A stretch of 64,000 nucleotides of DNA from Psococerastis gibbosa (GCA_963971405.1 OZ020488.1:27299089-27363088); one strand, 5' to 3'; positions 22,101-33,223 are shown, numbered from the stretch's first letter. Translations and numbers: made by a program. Notes: a model not told the origin generated them from the sequence alone.

Positions 22101-24612
22101 TGTCATTGACCGAAGGAACGTTTTTTTTGAAATTAGGAGGTAGGAGCTACCAGAAGTACGCAGCAGTTCTCGAATTGAAACTGGCACTTTTCTTCCTATG
22201 AACATTAGTTATCATGTCGTTGAGTCAAATTCACCCATTAATAAGCCAACTCTTTTGAATTTTGTAGGCCTACCGTTGAAAAACATTAATCAAAATTCAA
22301 AACAGCACAGGGTGGTGTGCGCTGATGCTGTGTAGCAAAACTAATGAAGCGGAATAACTGCACTGCTCAATACCTACTGTAGGTAGAGCTTTTAATCAAG
22401 GTGAAATGAAAGACTACCCGAATTCAAAAGCTACAGACATTGAAAGAGTCCTTTTTTAATCACTTTGTAAAAGCAAATTGGTTTCAATTCAAACCTGACA
22501 GAAAAACCTTTTGAAGGCTCTCTTAAGTAATTTAATGGAGAATTAGACAACACTGATGCGGTAGCGGTACTGTAGCCTGCAGTCTGCCTACAAAAAAAAT
22601 GGTAGAAAGAAAAAGAAAATTGTCTTCATTTTCCACATAGGCGAATTGGGCCTTTCGGTCCACTCCTACCACTAACCCATAACTAATGACACCTTCCGTA
22701 AAGTTTGACCAGAAATTAAAAGCCATGAAACTATGTATTTCTTCGATTTCAGCATGTTACCTAGTATATTACGCTTGTTTTGGAACATGGTTTCTGACCA
22801 GCAATAAACTACCAGCTAATAAAATAACTCCAAAATTCGGCTTTGGTGTGTTAACTGACACCTATTGTATTATTACATATTATTGGGTGCTGGCTTGAAA
22901 GAACTATAACATTATATTATTACTTATTATTATTGTATATTATGCACAAGATTGAAAAGAATAGAAATTACTTAAACAACTTAAAAACGGTAAATTTTAT
23001 TCCCGCTCCAAAGCAGACGACATTCAAGTGTTTTGGCATGCATAGAGCATTGAAAATATGTTCCGCCTACACCTAGGATAAGATTGATAATATTGAATTG
23101 TTCATTTGTTCTCTTTGCCGCTAATTGTTTTTATGTTGTAACTCTGAAACGTGGAAACGCTTCCTTTGCCCTTTCTCCGCATTTCCCCTTACGTTTCACC
23201 GCTATTGGCCTTAGTTAGCATATATGGTTAGGCGCCATATATTCTATTTTTTATCATTGGATTTTCCAAATAAATCCGGCCATTCAGTGACACATAATAT
23301 GGAAGGTATGTTTAGTTAAATTAATGCATTTAATGCACCTTTTTCCGCTTCAACTACATCTCTGACGTCAGATCACAAAAAACACATTGAGAATGCGGAT
23401 AAATGAGTATTTACGCGGGTCATATGCAAATTTGCAATTTCCGTCCGCTGTAATTTAGACGGTTTGCATGTACGCTTTATGATTGTCACATTGTTCGGCC
23501 CATTTGAAATACTGAGCCCAATAATTGCTACATTTTCATTTGAGCTTAAAATTCAATGGAGGTGAACCGCTTATTAGTTTGACTTGATCATGTTTCGTTA
23601 TGAGCGAATTCACCAGTCGTTTATTAGCGACAATTCAAGATAATAATCGACAAAGTAGAATTGGTTATTGGAATTATTGTTCACTTGAAAGCTATCGATT
23701 TTGTCGCACTCGTACAATTACTAGACTCGACGTTTGGGCAGGTGATAATGCATTTCATTGTACAATTTTAAAATTGCACACATGAATTATTATTTTGACC
23801 ATTGAAGTGCTGGCTTCAGCTGCAATGCAGTATACAATGGTACAATGATACAAACCTTGCACTCTTTTCTTTAAAACAATTGTATCAATTGGAGTTTATT
23901 CAAAATAATGTAATCCTATTCCTGGTATTATGTTAATCTGAAAACGGCATAGTAGGGCTGCAGCTCTAAATTTATCGGGGGAGGGGGGGGGCAGGTCCAA
24001 GGAAGTGATATCGCGAAGCTAGCTAGTTCAAGCAAAGGTACTTCCTTAATTGAGTCGTCAGGATTTCAGAGGTTAATACCTCAGCTTTGCAAATGAGGGA
24101 CATTCAATAATTTGGGTCAAGTCTCAAGAGCAATATAAGAAAGAAATTAATGTGTGTCGTAAAATGTCTCTGTGATTTAACGGCATAGCGTGGACGTGAG
24201 TCAACGACTAATTTAATTGTATTTTCTGTAATTTGTATTCAGACAGTTTGAAAGTGAGGTGACACTTTGTTATCCTCGTGCCATACCATACCGGATATCC
24301 CTATCTCATTTGACAGCTCCACTGCGATTTACTAAAGTAGCCTAAGCCAACTAGGGAAATTGGCAACAGCATTGGTTTTTTCACCCCGAGAGTCACATTT
24401 ATTCCGACAGTGAATCATTGAAATCGAACCTAGACGAATTCCTTCTAAAAAAGGGTTTACAAAGTCAACACGCGTTCTTTGACCGAAAGTAACTTTTGTT
24501 CATATTTTTTTATCAATTAATTTTAATAATATAGACTAAATACAGTATGCAGAGGGCCCCCGGTAGCAGAAGAACATCCTGGTTAAAAAACCTGAGGCAG
24601 TAGCTTGGCAGA
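19175..24612. other. Largely featureless 5.4 kb
   Basis: C run near 19409, AT-dinucleotide repeats at 20340-20372 and 20625-20640, T run at 21389-21405, G run near 23985. No gene or bounded element found. Confidence 0.4.
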
Positions 24613-24627
24613 GCCACAAAAATAAAT

Positions 24628-24773
24628 CTTCTTCTTTTTCTGGCTCTACAGCCATCATTGATGAGCTTCAGCCTGCTGGACAACACTCCTCCAGTCATCT
24701 CGGTTTTATACAACTCTCCTCCATCTACGGACTCCCAACTCTCGAAGGTCAGTTTCCAACTCATCCTTCCAGC
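24628..24773 (-). mobile_element. Short LINE 3' end, same family as 37251-37430
   Basis: On the minus strand it encodes the RWKDELETDL-like segment and ends in a GAA-rich tail. Flanks are GCCACAAAAATAAAT (24613-24627) and GCCACAACAATAAAT (24774-24788), a 15-bp target duplication with one mismatch. The frame is shifted relative to the coding copy at 36276-36612. Confidence 0.83.
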
Positions 24774-24846
24774 GCCACAACAATAAATGACGGCAGTGAT
24801 TACAAGTTAGTAAATTCGAAATAGAAAAATCTAATTCAACAGATTA

Positions 24847-25274
24847 GGGGTATTCACTCCGTTTTGATTTACCTAAGGGGAAAGTAGGAATAGAACTCCA
24901 GTTTTTTTACGCAGAAAAATAATTGCCATGGAAACGTATATCTCTAAGTTTCCGACTTTACCCAACCTAACCCAACTTACTTCCAAAGTTTCTTTGCCTC
25001 CTGCTGTAGTCCACCTCTTGCCATATGTTTCCTTTTATTGTTGTTTTATTAATTTCTGTCGCAGAGCTTATTTTAAAATTCAAAAGCAAAACAACAACAA
25101 ATATGGCCGTTTGGCGTTTTCGATTTCCCATGCTCAGTTTACCCAACCAAGTAGGGAAAGTGGGGAATGTTTTGAAATAGCCTACATTTCCTTATGGCAT
25201 TATTTTTCTACCGTAGAAAAACTTAACTGGAGTTCTACTTTCCCTTAGGGAAATCGAAACGGAGTGAATACCCC
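24847..25274. mobile_element. Inverted-repeat element, 428 bp, flanked by TA
   Basis: Arms of about 95 bp start GGGGTATTCACTCCGTTT and share CTAAGGG-AAAGTAG-AACTCCAGTT. TA lies on both sides (24845-24846, 25275-25276). The superfamily is uncertain. Confidence 0.72.
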
Positions 25275-25276
25275 TA

Positions 25277-26132
25277 TTGTGAATACTCCAGCTGTGAATA
25301 CCTCTACCAGTAATTTAGAAGCTGTTTCAACGCATTCAGTAGGGAAGAAAGGAAAATGAAAAATTGATATAGCTATAGGAAAGGCTGCACTAATTTCAGG
25401 ATGGACGGGAAGGAGCCATAATTTTGAAAGCTGAATGAATGGAGGATGGAGTGGTACTTTGAGTTGTTTAAGAACAATTCCAGCAGTTCGCAGAGCTGGA
25501 GTCTAAAAACTAAAATCCGATTAATTGGGGTGCGTTGCTTCAACAAGAATTAAGGCTTTTCTGTAGGATTTCAAAGTTGAGAGCCATGTTTCTATAACTG
25601 TAAAGTTTAAAGCTTCTAATGGGTTCTACTCCAAATAGACAAATTTACTACAATGAGGAAACATATCCCATAGTCAGACTTACTGTGCTAACTACGATAG
25701 GTAACTATCAAAATTTTTGGCGTGTGAATTCTATTTTGGAGTAGGAGGTACGTTTTTTTACTGGTGTACGGTATGTCTAGAAAATCTTTATCCGATAAAT
25801 TAGTAGTTGTACCACTTGTACAAGCTTGATGTCTCAATGATACCACAAAAACGTTAGATTTGTTTCAGAATAACGAACAGAACCAGCATTGGCTTTTTGT
25901 AGTAGACATGTCGTAAATACCCATGACCTTGAGTTTCATACGTCATCAACATCAGGTGACTAGCTGAGACTTTGGTCTCGAGAAAAAAAATTTATTAACT
26001 ACGGTACTATTCTTTGCTAGCTGGTTACAGGTGCCAGATCCCAGGTGTGCCTATTGATTAGAGCTGTTTAATAATCACCTTGGCCGTCAGTCAGTGAAAA
26101 ATAATTAGAGTGGATATTACTACTTCTATATA
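25277..26132. other. Non-coding stretch
   Basis: Nothing recognised beyond AT-rich sequence. Confidence 0.4.
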
Positions 26133-26140
26133 CTTACAGT

Positions 26141-26294
26141 CAGGGACGGTTCCAGCCCATTTTGGGGGGGGGGGTAGCTGTGGGTCAAAATAGGAAAAAC
26201 ATATGTAGAATTGATTAAATCAGAGCGTAATATATTAATTTACAATAGATTTACCAAATTTTTGGGGGGCAGCTCCCCCCTGTATCCGTCCATG
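26141..26294. mobile_element. hAT-type MITE, CAGGGACGG ends
   Basis: Starts CAGGGACGGTTCCAG and ends with the complement of CATGGACGGATACAG. Flanks CTTACAGT (26133-26140) and CCTACAGT (26295-26302) match at 7 of 8. A G run is near each end. Confidence 0.78.
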
Positions 26295-26502
26295 CCTACA
26301 GTGCATATGAATTGCACTACACATAAACACATAAACGCGTTGCCTTATCATTAAAAAAATGTTTCTAAACCATTCACAAATTTTTATTTCGATTTGATTA
26401 ATAAGTCCGTCTATCTGTCCCTCGGCAACAAAGGCTTCTGGCAACGATATTAGTTAAATAAACAACCGAGGCTTCGACTGACCGACCGGTCCGGTATAAC
26501 CA

Positions 26503-26700
26503 CAAAGGCTTTCACGGCCGGAGTTACGTGATGAATCCGTAGAAGCCGTAGAATCCGGGATGATAGGCAGCGGAGACTAGAAATACAATCTTATAAGTTC
26601 CACTGAAGATGTCAACCGCAGATGTTGACGAAACGTTTGGAAGTAAGCTTTCAAAACTACCATCCAGTGTGAGTATGATTGCCTACCTGGTACGAGTCCC
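26503..26700 (+). mobile_element. Penelope-like terminal fragment with hammerhead-like hairpin
   Basis: CTTTCACGGCCGGAGTTACG, TCCGGGATGATAGGC and CACTGAAGATGTCAACCG-type sequence recur in the fragment at 48262-48500. Repeats of this kind sit in the terminal regions of Penelope-like retroelements. No reverse transcriptase or GIY-YIG frame is present. Confidence 0.45.
26602..26634 (+). ncRNA. Hammerhead-like hairpin core
   Basis: ACTGAAGAT, stem GTCAAC (26611-26616), loop CGCAGAT, stem GTTGAC (26624-26629), then GAAAC. The CTGAAGA...GAAA pair matches the hammerhead core, but a U sits between CTGAAGA and the stem, which the minimal core does not have. Activity is not established. Confidence 0.3.
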
Positions 26701-28463
26701 AGTTGCGGCTTTTTTCGCCCAATATGGCGAGCCGGGGGCAGATGACTAACTATTTTGCAGCAAATGATTCATTCCGAAATAATATGTTAGTTTGAACAAA
26801 TTCAATTTGCATTTAATTTGCTATACAGAGGTTCTAGGCATAAACAAGAGTGTTTACTAATCTTGCGAATGCTGGAAATACTTCCAGGAAATTAAAATAA
26901 TCATAATTGATTGTCGTTTCATAAAAGCCTTCGTTTTGAAGATCAGAGTAGCAAAGTTTCTCTGGAAGCTTTTAAAGCTTTAAGTTAAATTATGCTAATC
27001 GTAATAATAATAAACTTTAAACTGAATTATTAATGAGGAGAGCAGAGACAGACAGGCAAGTAACTTCATCTGCCTTACCTACTGATTACTGAATTACAGA
27101 TACAATGCAGAGCATGCGAATAAGAAAATAATAGAAGTACAGTAGTGACATCAGGAACCAGTAGACATTTGTAATTTGTTCAAAATTAATGTTCACAGCA
27201 CGCAATAATGAACATGCAATGAGGTATGCATAGTTGTGCATGTTAGTGCAAAACTTAGCAAGTTGAGTGCTGTGCTGCTTTTTCTCATACAGCAGTCCAG
27301 TTCCGTCTCTTACCTATAAGCTCACGCATTTAGTATTACCTACTTTTATCTATTTTATTTGTTTTTTACTTATTAATTACTCGCCGTGGACTGTGCTATT
27401 GTATCGTACTTCCTGCCTAACACCTCATCCTGTCACACTGTGGCTCTGACTACTCTGCTGCTGTACTTCAGCACCGGTACCGGTAAGCGTCGGCTACACG
27501 TCTCAAGGTAAGCCACAGTGCTCCTGCACCCCCTTCTAGCGCCACAGTTCACAGCAGGCAATAATGAACATGGAATGAGGTATGAATGGGAAAGCTCGCA
27601 TGGTGATTTTTCTGCTGTGACTCAACTCAGCGTAGTTTTACTATATAGGTCAGTAATTTCAATTTTCCTGGAAAATCAAATTTTGTATAAAATTCTTCGT
27701 ACAGTATTTTCACAGGTTGCTCACGGTTCCCACAGTCAGTTTGAATACACGCTCAAGTTCAAAACAACGTTCAACATCAGAAACGCGAGAATCAAACGGG
27801 CCATTTTCAATATATCACTAACTATACAGGTAAAGTAGGTAAAGTAGCTATGGCCCGAACTTCACGCTCTCAGCCCCGGCCGAGATCAATTTTGGTGTTG
27901 CTCATAATGAACGTATTATTTCCTCAAATTGGTTAAACTTGTATAGGTTGTAAAATAGGTTTCATTTAAGGTGCATGCAACGTATGATAAATGGCATTAT
28001 GAACCTGAAAGTTCAAGTGCACTGCACGAGAGTCAAGAAAGGTCACAGAGGTCGGGAACATTGCCATTAGACGGTATATAAAACGTTATCGTATGAAGGC
28101 GTGAAGTCGACACAAAGAGGGTGCTACGACTCATACTGAGCACAACAATAAAGTTATTATACCATACTTTATACTCCAGATAAACTCTGTGATACACAAT
28201 AAATGTAATACATCTAAGATAGTGGAGGTTCTTGACTTTCCATAGGCTGTTTCTATACAAATGCTGTACTTCGTATGACAATGTACATTATGTCCTTCGC
28301 ATGGTTATTGGTTGCGTTCAAGCAGTACATACAGGTATACAGTATGCCTATAGATAGACAATAGTCAGGGCAAAGATTCTATTGAGTAAGAATTAGGTAC
28401 AGTAGTTTAAATATAGTACATTAATGCAATATTTGCTCCATTAGTCTAGCTAGAGTACTATTT
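26701..28463. other. Candidate intron sequence of the Dok-7-like gene
   Basis: No second Dok-7 exon or other gene seen. ACAGCAGGCAATAATGAACA (27549) resembles ACAGCACGCAATAATGAACA (27195), each followed by TGCAATGAGGTATG or TGGAATGAGGTATG: a short direct repeat 354 bp apart. Confidence 0.4.
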
Positions 28464-28606
28464 AGGAAAGGTGAGACATTCGAGCTAGCCAATTTTTTTT
28501 TTTTTTAATCTGGGGCTACCTGCTATTCTTTTCAAAGTCTGTTCATAGGAGACGTGGGAAATTAAAAAAAAAAAAATCCATTTTTGGCTAATGTTCCATC
28601 TCTCCT
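28464..28606. mobile_element. Possible small inverted-repeat element
   Basis: AGGAAAGGTGAGACATT and TAGCCAA on the left are imperfectly matched by the complement of AGGAGAGATGGAACATT and TAGCCAA on the right; a T run and an A run lie just inside. Confidence 0.42.
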
Positions 28607-29235
28607 ATACAGACAACATTTCAACCCAACTTAAATGGGCGTCTTATTGAACCATTCACCAAGCCGTATTTCTACAATGACGTCGGCCAATCGGGGCTGC
28701 GAGAATTATTCTTGTGTACCGGGCCAGACATATTCTACTGATAATTTATTCACATTAACTCTCACGATAACAATGATTATGTGGCATTTCTGGAATTGCT
28801 TGGAAATATTGTGAATATCTGATCCCCCCCCCCCCTACACTACACCTTTTTGAACAAAGTCGATTTGCGCAGGGATTATCGATCGTAGAACCATTAGAAA
28901 TATCTGTAAGTATCTGTATCATGTAACTTTCATTAACACCAACTGGCCACAGTTCTTAGTTCTTGAACTCCTTCCTCTGGATAATCACACCAAACGTTTT
29001 TTGCTCAAATCAAATTCAATATTTGTGGCCAATCTGTGTGAGAAAGAGGTACATAACATACTAACATATCAAACTGTTCAGAAAAATTTCTTCTGTTTGC
29101 ACTGATGATTTTGACAACGCTCTAATAAAATTATGATATTTCATGAGGGATTTGATTTTTACACGCATAAGGCCCTTTTTAATTAATGCTTTAATCCCTT
29201 GACTTAAATTAAAAATATGGATCTTGCTACAATTA
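28607..29235. other. Start of Dok-7-like intron 1 and distal sequence
   Basis: A C run at about 28827. No coding sequence recognised. Confidence 0.4.
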
Positions 29236-29241
29236 ACATAC
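29236..29241 (-). promoter_or_regulatory. Splice donor of Dok-7-like exon 1
   Basis: Minus strand reads CAG then GTATGT, matching the metazoan 5' splice consensus, in phase 1. It lies exactly where the match to the Dok-7 family stops. Confidence 0.75.
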
Positions 29242-29344
29242 CTGCCACTGGAGACAACTTTCTCATAACACACCAGCGGGACTTCCACTTCTTCCCATCC
29301 CGAAACTTGACGGTGCCCTCAATCACTGCCGAAGTATCCGTCAT
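29242..29344 (-). CDS. Dok7: First coding exon of a Dok-7-like adaptor (start of PH domain), partial
   Basis: The exon opens with ATG and encodes 34 residues plus one base. Residues 12-30 read VKFRDGKKWKSRWCVMRKL, followed by SPVA, and the opening MTDTSAVIEG resembles the N-terminus of Dok-7. In that family this is the first strand pair of the PH domain, which binds membrane phosphoinositides; the PH and PTB domains together let Dok-7 bind and activate the muscle kinase MuSK in vertebrates. The exon ends GCAG followed by GTATGT, a strong donor, leaving a single G so that the next exon should begin AC to restore the expected Asp of VADC. An in-frame TAG lies seven codons upstream (29363-29365), supporting this start, and the base at -3 is G. 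No exon 2 was recognised in lower coordinates. The family call rests on remembered similarity; an IRS/Dok relative is the alternative. Confidence 0.82.
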
Positions 29345-29530
29345 GACGGGCGTATCACTGCACTAAACCATCAACAGAAATACCCGCACACTTGGGACGT
29401 CAGTACGCCACACTGGCAACAATAGGAAAGTTCCCTCTATCACTGCTTAACTCTCCGTCAATCCGCCATGTTGGAGTAAAGCTTCACTAAACCGTTAACA
29501 GTAAGAGGTACACTAGGGACGTGTCTATTC
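29310..29530. repeat. Degenerate tandem duplication over the Dok-7 start codon
   Basis: Sequence at about 29311-29403 is repeated at about 29428-29525, offset 117-124 bp. Shared blocks on the plus strand include CCCTC-ATCACTGC, TCCGTCA, CACTAAACC, AACAG and GGGACGT in the same order. The proximal copy contains the first 11 codons and the ATG; in the distal copy the position aligned with ATG reads ATTG. Both copies are diverged with small gaps, so the duplication is old. Confidence 0.6.
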
Positions 29531-29546
29531 CATCAATAAACACTGA

Positions 29547-29554
29547 TGACGTCA
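29547..29554. promoter_or_regulatory. CRE palindrome TGACGTCA upstream of Dok-7 exon
   Basis: A perfect TGACGTCA lies about 203 bp upstream of the ATG. The same octamer is the classical CREB/ATF site. A TATAAATA string follows at 29561-29568 but is oriented for plus-strand transcription, away from the gene. Promoter function is inference. Confidence 0.3.
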
Positions 29555-29568
29555 CATGGCTATAAATA

Positions 29569-30948
29569 GTTAGAGAACTGGGTGTAGCTGATGAAAATAA
29601 AGAATTGGTAATGAATACTTATCTTTAAACACAATTTTGAAATTTTGTTTCGTAATATTAGACCCATCATGCGATTGGCTACTTTGTATGTTTCTCGGTT
29701 TATAAAGATGGACCTGTGCACCGAGGCATAGAGTTTGGACTATAGACAGGGAACTTTGGTCTGTTCTAAGATTTGAGTGTATTCGACCATTCTCCGATTT
29801 ATTGTGCAATGTTTTGGTAATTCATTATAAGGGCTACGACGCAGGACCCCTTCACAAAGTGCACTTATAGTGTGGTTGTTTGTTATGGTATTTATGGTAG
29901 CTATTGGTATGTTTTTTAATTAATAAATACTCAAAAAACTCAAATCTTCTAGCATAATAATAGCAGTTAAAAATTACAAGGGTACAAAAACAATACCAGT
30001 ACTAATAAAATCAGTAAAATGAATGAAAAATAAAATACCAAGCGGAAATTATAGCAGATGGTTTACAGCAGCAAAGCAAGCATTCAGAAATCCTCAAAGG
30101 GGAAGAAATTGGGAGGAAGGGGAGCGATTGGGGATGCCCACATCATAAATTATGAAATTCCTTCCAAACCGTCCGCTGCGGACCTTCCTCTCTTTAGATA
30201 CCAAGTGAAGCCACTTTCATCCAATCTTCATAACATATTGATTTAATTGAAATACCTAACCTTTTGCACAATTTCATATTTTCCGGAAGGATAAGTTTCC
30301 ATGCGGAGAAATAAGGTTTCTCGTCGAAAAAAGCAGTTCAGTATGTAATGTGAAATACAATATTATATTAAGTGGTGAGCCCTCGGCATAGCTTGTGGAA
30401 ACACAGCATTTCTCGTGGGAATATCTGACTTGCTGCAACTTGTCGAATATATGTACTAAGTAGGTAGTTTCATCCAAATTTTGAATTACTCATAATAATA
30501 CTAGCATATCATCTTCAAGAGAACATGGACCGTAGAAAATGGTTTATTAAATAAAAAGTAAAAACTGACTGATTTTGGAGTGATCCAGGGGCGGCCAATA
30601 TCTACGTTCCCAATTCTCCAAACGGCCAAAATAGAAGATATCTTAAAAACGAAAACAACGGTTTGTTGTAATCCTGATACACATTTTTTTTTTCAACGCT
30701 TGCCTTCTGCATTTCGGTTTTTAGCAACCCTGCCAGCCTGGCGGGGGGAGTGAATCTGTTTATTAACTTGAGGCACCCTATGGGCAGACTCCTTCCCATC
30801 GGGGAGAAGGGGAGTTGACTGACAGGGTGGACTTCCTGATTATAGTGGACTCCGAACCACTTGGGGAACAAAGTCACACGATTAATTCGGAGGTGACCAG
30901 GACTCGACACGCTCTCAGACTGACTAGTATAGTCTCAGCACGTTATCA
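29569..30948. other. Sequence upstream of the Dok-7-like gene
   Basis: No gene identified. 30600-30940 is more GC-rich and includes a 102-residue minus frame without recognisable motifs. Confidence 0.35.
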
Positions 30949-30956
30949 TGTCCCAC

Positions 30957-31137
30957 CAAGGCCATAGCCAAGGGGGGGTTCATGGGGGTTCAAACCCCCC
31001 CCCCCCCCCCCGAAATGAAATGGCTTTATACTAGATAGAATCGGATTTTGAGAGGAAAAATAAAAACCACTATGTAATACCCAATGAAATGTCTAAACGC
31101 CCCCCCCCCCCGAAAAAAAATCCTGGCTACGGCCTTG
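30957..31137. mobile_element. hAT-type MITE, CAAGGCC family, copy 2
   Basis: Perfect 8-bp duplication TGTCCCAC at 30949-30956 and 31138-31145. The internal sequence (GAAATGAAATGGCT, AGATAGAATCGGATTTTG) is shared with copies 1 and 3. Two C runs lie next to the ends. Confidence 0.92.
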
Positions 31138-31145
31138 TGTCCCAC

Positions 31146-32519
31146 CCTGCCAACGCTGAGCAAACTACCAAGTTTGCCGCAGTTTGGAACAGGCTGTGCT
31201 TTGGTGGATTATACTTGGTATGGGTTGGCTACTCCTGACACAAATAGAAAACAACAAAGAAGCAAATTTCAAAGCAGAGAATCAACAATCGGAGAAAGAG
31301 AAAAGAAAAAAAAGGTCTACAGAGCCACCAGAAGAGGGGGAATTGTAAGTCCTCTAAAATCCCCAAAAGAAAGAAGGGAAGCAAGGGATTTGAACTCGAC
31401 ACATAACAAACTACAAAACAGAGGTTCCTTATATTGCACGAGTTTCTTCTAAAGTTGGCAAAGTTTCGTCACATGCTTTCGATGTGTACTTCTCTAACCA
31501 TCCTAATTATGTTGTAAACCTAAATATTACAATGCCCCCGCGGGAAACAAGACTTCACAGAGAATAAAGGCAAGCCTTTTTGTCATGTTGGCCCACATTT
31601 CTCCTGGAATTGATATTATTCACTTTATGTGAATAGAACTGTTAGAATGTTATGTTCCTAGTGTAACAAAAGAAGTGGTACGTTCCTAAAATGCATCATT
31701 ATAACAGGATTTCCGGAGGAACAACTTATTAACGAATTTGTGCTCATCAGGGTCTGTGCTAAATTGCAGTGGAAACGCTGGTGGAATATGCATATTAGTT
31801 TTTTAAAAATTATGTATTATTATAATTTGAATGTCATCAGCCAGAAACCGCGAGTGACCTACTCCTTTGAGCATGTGATGAAGTAGGCCTTCGTACCCCC
31901 CCCCCCCCCTAATAATGGCAACCCCAAGCATAATGGACACGACGGGACAATGTTCGTTTGCCATGTGTACTATTTCCACGGTAGTGATGTAGTGCTCAGA
32001 GGATTTTTTGGAAATTATTTCATCTGCTTGTCTAGGCCTATTATTTACAGTACCATTTCAGAAAAGACTTCATCCATAAAAGGAGTAAGCAATGGAGAGA
32101 AATGGAAGAAATTAATACAGCACATACTGAGAAAGATCATTAGCATTTTGCTGAATGGTAAATAGACGCGTCATTATATGAGTTTGAAAACATTTGCCCG
32201 GGTTCGCCCCCAGGCGCTCTCTTCCGCCTCCATTGTTCCCTAATTCATTATGACCTTTTGCTCACTTCTAGGCTTTGATTAATGCGTTATGGCCTTTCTG
32301 TCAGCCTAGTTGTAGCTGTGGGCCCAATTTGTTGATATCTTTGTTAAATAGATAGAAGGGACTAATTTGACGAGTTACAGACAGATAACAGTGCATACTA
32401 GCCTATTGTGTAGAAATATTAAATGCAGGACTGAGCTGCAGGCTACTAGCCGCCGCTAGTCACAGGGGGAGGATAGCGAATTGGCCACCAGATACGGTGC
32501 CAACTGCGAATACAACGAA
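31146..32519. other. Non-coding stretch
   Basis: A C run at about 31897. A 122-residue frame at 31084-31452 starts in the hAT-type MITE and is low-complexity basic sequence, not a convincing gene. Confidence 0.35.
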
Positions 32520-32522
32520 TAA

Positions 32523-32914
32523 GGCGGGGTTTCCACCGACCGGCTAAGGCTATATACAAATACGGTGACGTGGTAGCAGACATTCAAGACCTAGGCGGTG
32601 TTTCCATCGACCTCGCATTGCAGAATGCAAGTGGCATTGACGAAAATGTTTGTTTCACTCTATGCCATAGTTAAAATTGATCAATGATCATAGAGTAAAA
32701 TCACAGACAAACTAACTAAAATTAAAAAATGGCGTCATGGGATGTGTTAATTACAAACATTTTAATAGATTTCTATAAAAAGAAAAACAAACAATGTCAA
32801 TGTCATTTGCATTCTGCAATGCGAGGTCGGTGGAAACCACGCCTAAGTCTTGAATGTCTGTTACCACGTCACCGTATTTGTATTTAGCCCTAGTCGGTCG
32901 GTGGAAAACGCGCC
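32523..32914. mobile_element. Foldback MITE, 392 bp, same family, core inverted
   Basis: Flanked by TAA at 32520-32522 and 32915-32917. The arms share the two-module arrangement of 9562-9941 (internal terminus-like motifs at 32594-32612 and 32825-32843). The unique core lies in the opposite orientation to that copy. Confidence 0.87.
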
Positions 32915-33019
32915 TAAGCAGTCCGCGACCTAGCAGCGACATTATCGGATGCTGGTGTGTTGGTGGCAAGTCCAGTGGTGCAGGCATGTCTAGAAAAAGC
33001 CACAGCAGCCCAAGGTCAA

Positions 33020-33223
33020 GACATGTAGAGTAGTGGTACAGACTTTCACCCGACAGGTTGTTGGTTCGAGTCCTACACTTCTTAAATTTTCTGGCCATGC
33101 TTCGGAGGACATGTAAAGCAGGCGGTCCCGGGCTTTCCTAGTTGAGTGTAAGAGAGGGCTTTGTAGCCCTAACTCCGCTAGGTTGGCTTAGTAATAGAAC
33201 AAAAAAAGTCTTTATTTATTTAT
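33020..33223 (+). mobile_element. tRNA-Glu-derived SINE, copy 2
   Basis: It has the same head, B box GGTTCGAGTCC, CTGGCCATGCTTCGGAGGAC body, TAACTCCGCTAGGTTGGC block and ATTT tail as the other copies. It lies about 100 bp after the foldback element at 32523-32914. Confidence 0.82.

Noticed and set aside
22532-22595. Possible Dok-7 exon 2 (minus strand, polypyrimidine tract then AC-TGC)
   Set aside because: After DC the translation does not follow the expected Dok-7 strand and meets a stop without a donor.
29061-29288. 75-residue minus frame overlapping the Dok-7 exon
   Set aside because: It is in a different frame from the conserved PH-domain sequence and reads through the splice donor.
31084-31452. 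122-residue basic plus frame
   Set aside because: It begins inside a hAT-type MITE and is dominated by K/R/E from purine-rich sequence.
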